From assembly GCF_003363265.1 (NCBI RefSeq), contig NZ_QRBF01000008.1, positions 128,024 to 192,023 on the forward strand: a stretch of 64,000 nucleotides of DNA, given 5' to 3'. Made by a program: the position numbers and the translations under genes. This stretch comes from Dyella psychrodurans. Its GTDB lineage: Bacteria > Pseudomonadota > Gammaproteobacteria > Xanthomonadales > Rhodanobacteraceae. Under the pieces are notes generated by a model, which was not told where the DNA came from, did no database searches, and saw only the letters and a program-made list of their open reading frames with translations. Shown one piece after another: positions 63,507 to 64,000 of the stretch. Numbering within the stretch: the stretch's first letter is position 1; each line of letters opens with the position of its first letter.

Positions 63507-64000
63507 TTATCGATGTAATTTCAGAGAGAGATCTTTTATCGGCCCGTGCACGATTTCGCGCAACACCCGTGCCTCACCTGGCAACGTGCCGTTTTCCTGC
63601 GCCTTTTCCAGCAATGCGGGGGCGTGGAGCGCTAGCTTTGCGAGCATGTCATCCAACAAACGATGGCTTGTTTTAGCCGAAATCCCTAGCATTTTTCCGA
63701 ATTCCTCCACATCCACCCTGCGGACTTCGCCCAATCGCGTGGCGCGCCCTATGGGTGTGACCAGCTCTTCATTTAGCCAGCTGGCTTCCCTATAGATGCT
63801 TGTCGAAAGCAAGTCGTAATGAGGCGCCAAGGCGATGCCCTGTCGTATCGGAAAGAAACTCAAGTTCTTGAGATGGGCATCGCCATTGCCGACCAAAATA
63901 TTGAAGATGGCCCAGCGAAAAATGGCTTGCCGTGTAGCCGCTTTGGCACGACAAAGTTCAGCGAGTTTGCGCAAATTTTGTGCAGTCGCTTGCTCGTATT
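63507..64000 (-). CDS. HipA-like serine/threonine kinase, C-terminal part; 5' end beyond right edge
   Basis: About 164 residues of a HipA-family protein, open to the last base. FNILVGNGDAHLKNLSF is the catalytic loop and HYDLLSTS the metal-binding aspartate region. HipA is the kinase toxin of HipBA-type modules; the antitoxin would lie outside the window. It ends just upstream of the Mrr remnant. Confidence 0.85.
   Translation of the reverse strand, partial: YEQATAQNLRKLAELCRAKAATRQAIFRWAIFNILVGNGDAHLKNLSFFPIRQGIALAPHYDLLSTSIYREASWLNEELVTPIGRATRLGEVRRVDVEEFGKMLGISAKTSHRLLDDMLAKLALHAPALLEKAQENGTLPGEARVLREIVHGPIKDLSLKLHR

Noticed and set aside
1-64000. CRISPR arrays
   Set aside because: No regularly spaced repeat of suitable length was seen; the only short tandem pattern is the integrase-associated set at 7083-7133.

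Overview
The window looks like the chromosome of a xanthomonad-type gammaproteobacterium, most likely Rhodanobacteraceae (Dyella/Luteibacter/Rhodanobacter-like). The evidence is high-GC core genes, an X-VirD4 type IV coupling protein beside a protein with an XVIPCD tail (both typical of Xanthomonadales killing T4SS), a TonB receptor flanked by large Asp-box proteins, and REP-like CCCCTCTCCCC repeats. The genus is inferred, not proven.

Layout. (1) 1-7264: lower-GC segment with a leucine/isovalerate degradation operon on the minus strand (isovaleryl-CoA dehydrogenase, methylcrotonyl-CoA carboxylase beta, an unrecognised 111-aa gene, carboxylase alpha running off the left edge). It ends in a tyrosine integrase next to a displaced 3' half of tRNA-Val(CAC), so it reads as the right end of an integrated island. 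(2) 7265-11836: terminator, GDCCVxC-type small protein, two MacB-like ABC permeases without an ATPase, a CheY-like regulator, a Pro/Ala-rich lipoprotein. (3) 11837-16363: osmoprotectant-type ABC transporter (binding protein fused to permease, plus ATPase) and, divergent from it, a FUSC-family membrane protein. (4) 16478-24263: a Moco riboswitch followed by moaA, a moaC-mogA fusion, moeA, moaD, moaE, mobA, a 118-aa gene and a three-gene molybdate/tungstate-type ABC transporter, nearly all with overlapping starts and stops. (5) 24359-29947: a T4SS effector locus: X-VirD4, a secreted protein, a 40-aa effector-like remnant, a lipoprotein-like candidate immunity protein, a GH19/peptidoglycan-binding/XVIPCD effector and a 291-aa unknown. 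(6) 30152-37961: an NAD-linked molybdenum formate dehydrogenase operon (OFA transporter, fdsG, fdsB, fdsA, fdhD, fdsD), a likely consumer of the cofactor made in (4). (7) 38235-47040: two paralogous Asp-box proteins flanking a TonB-dependent receptor. (8) 47090-58745: an unknown protein, a VOC protein, a tandem glycine riboswitch with gcvP, an M48 protease with lemA, an M1 aminopeptidase and a Sel1-like secreted protein. (9) 58873-64000: two diguanylate cyclases, one behind a divergent DRE-TIM-like protein, then an Mrr-nuclease remnant and a HipA-like protein cut by the right edge.

The best candidates for new biology are the T4SS effector/immunity locus with its GC-mosaic effector, the leucine-degradation island with an unknown coupled gene where liuC is usually found, and the DRE-TIM-like/diguanylate cyclase pair.
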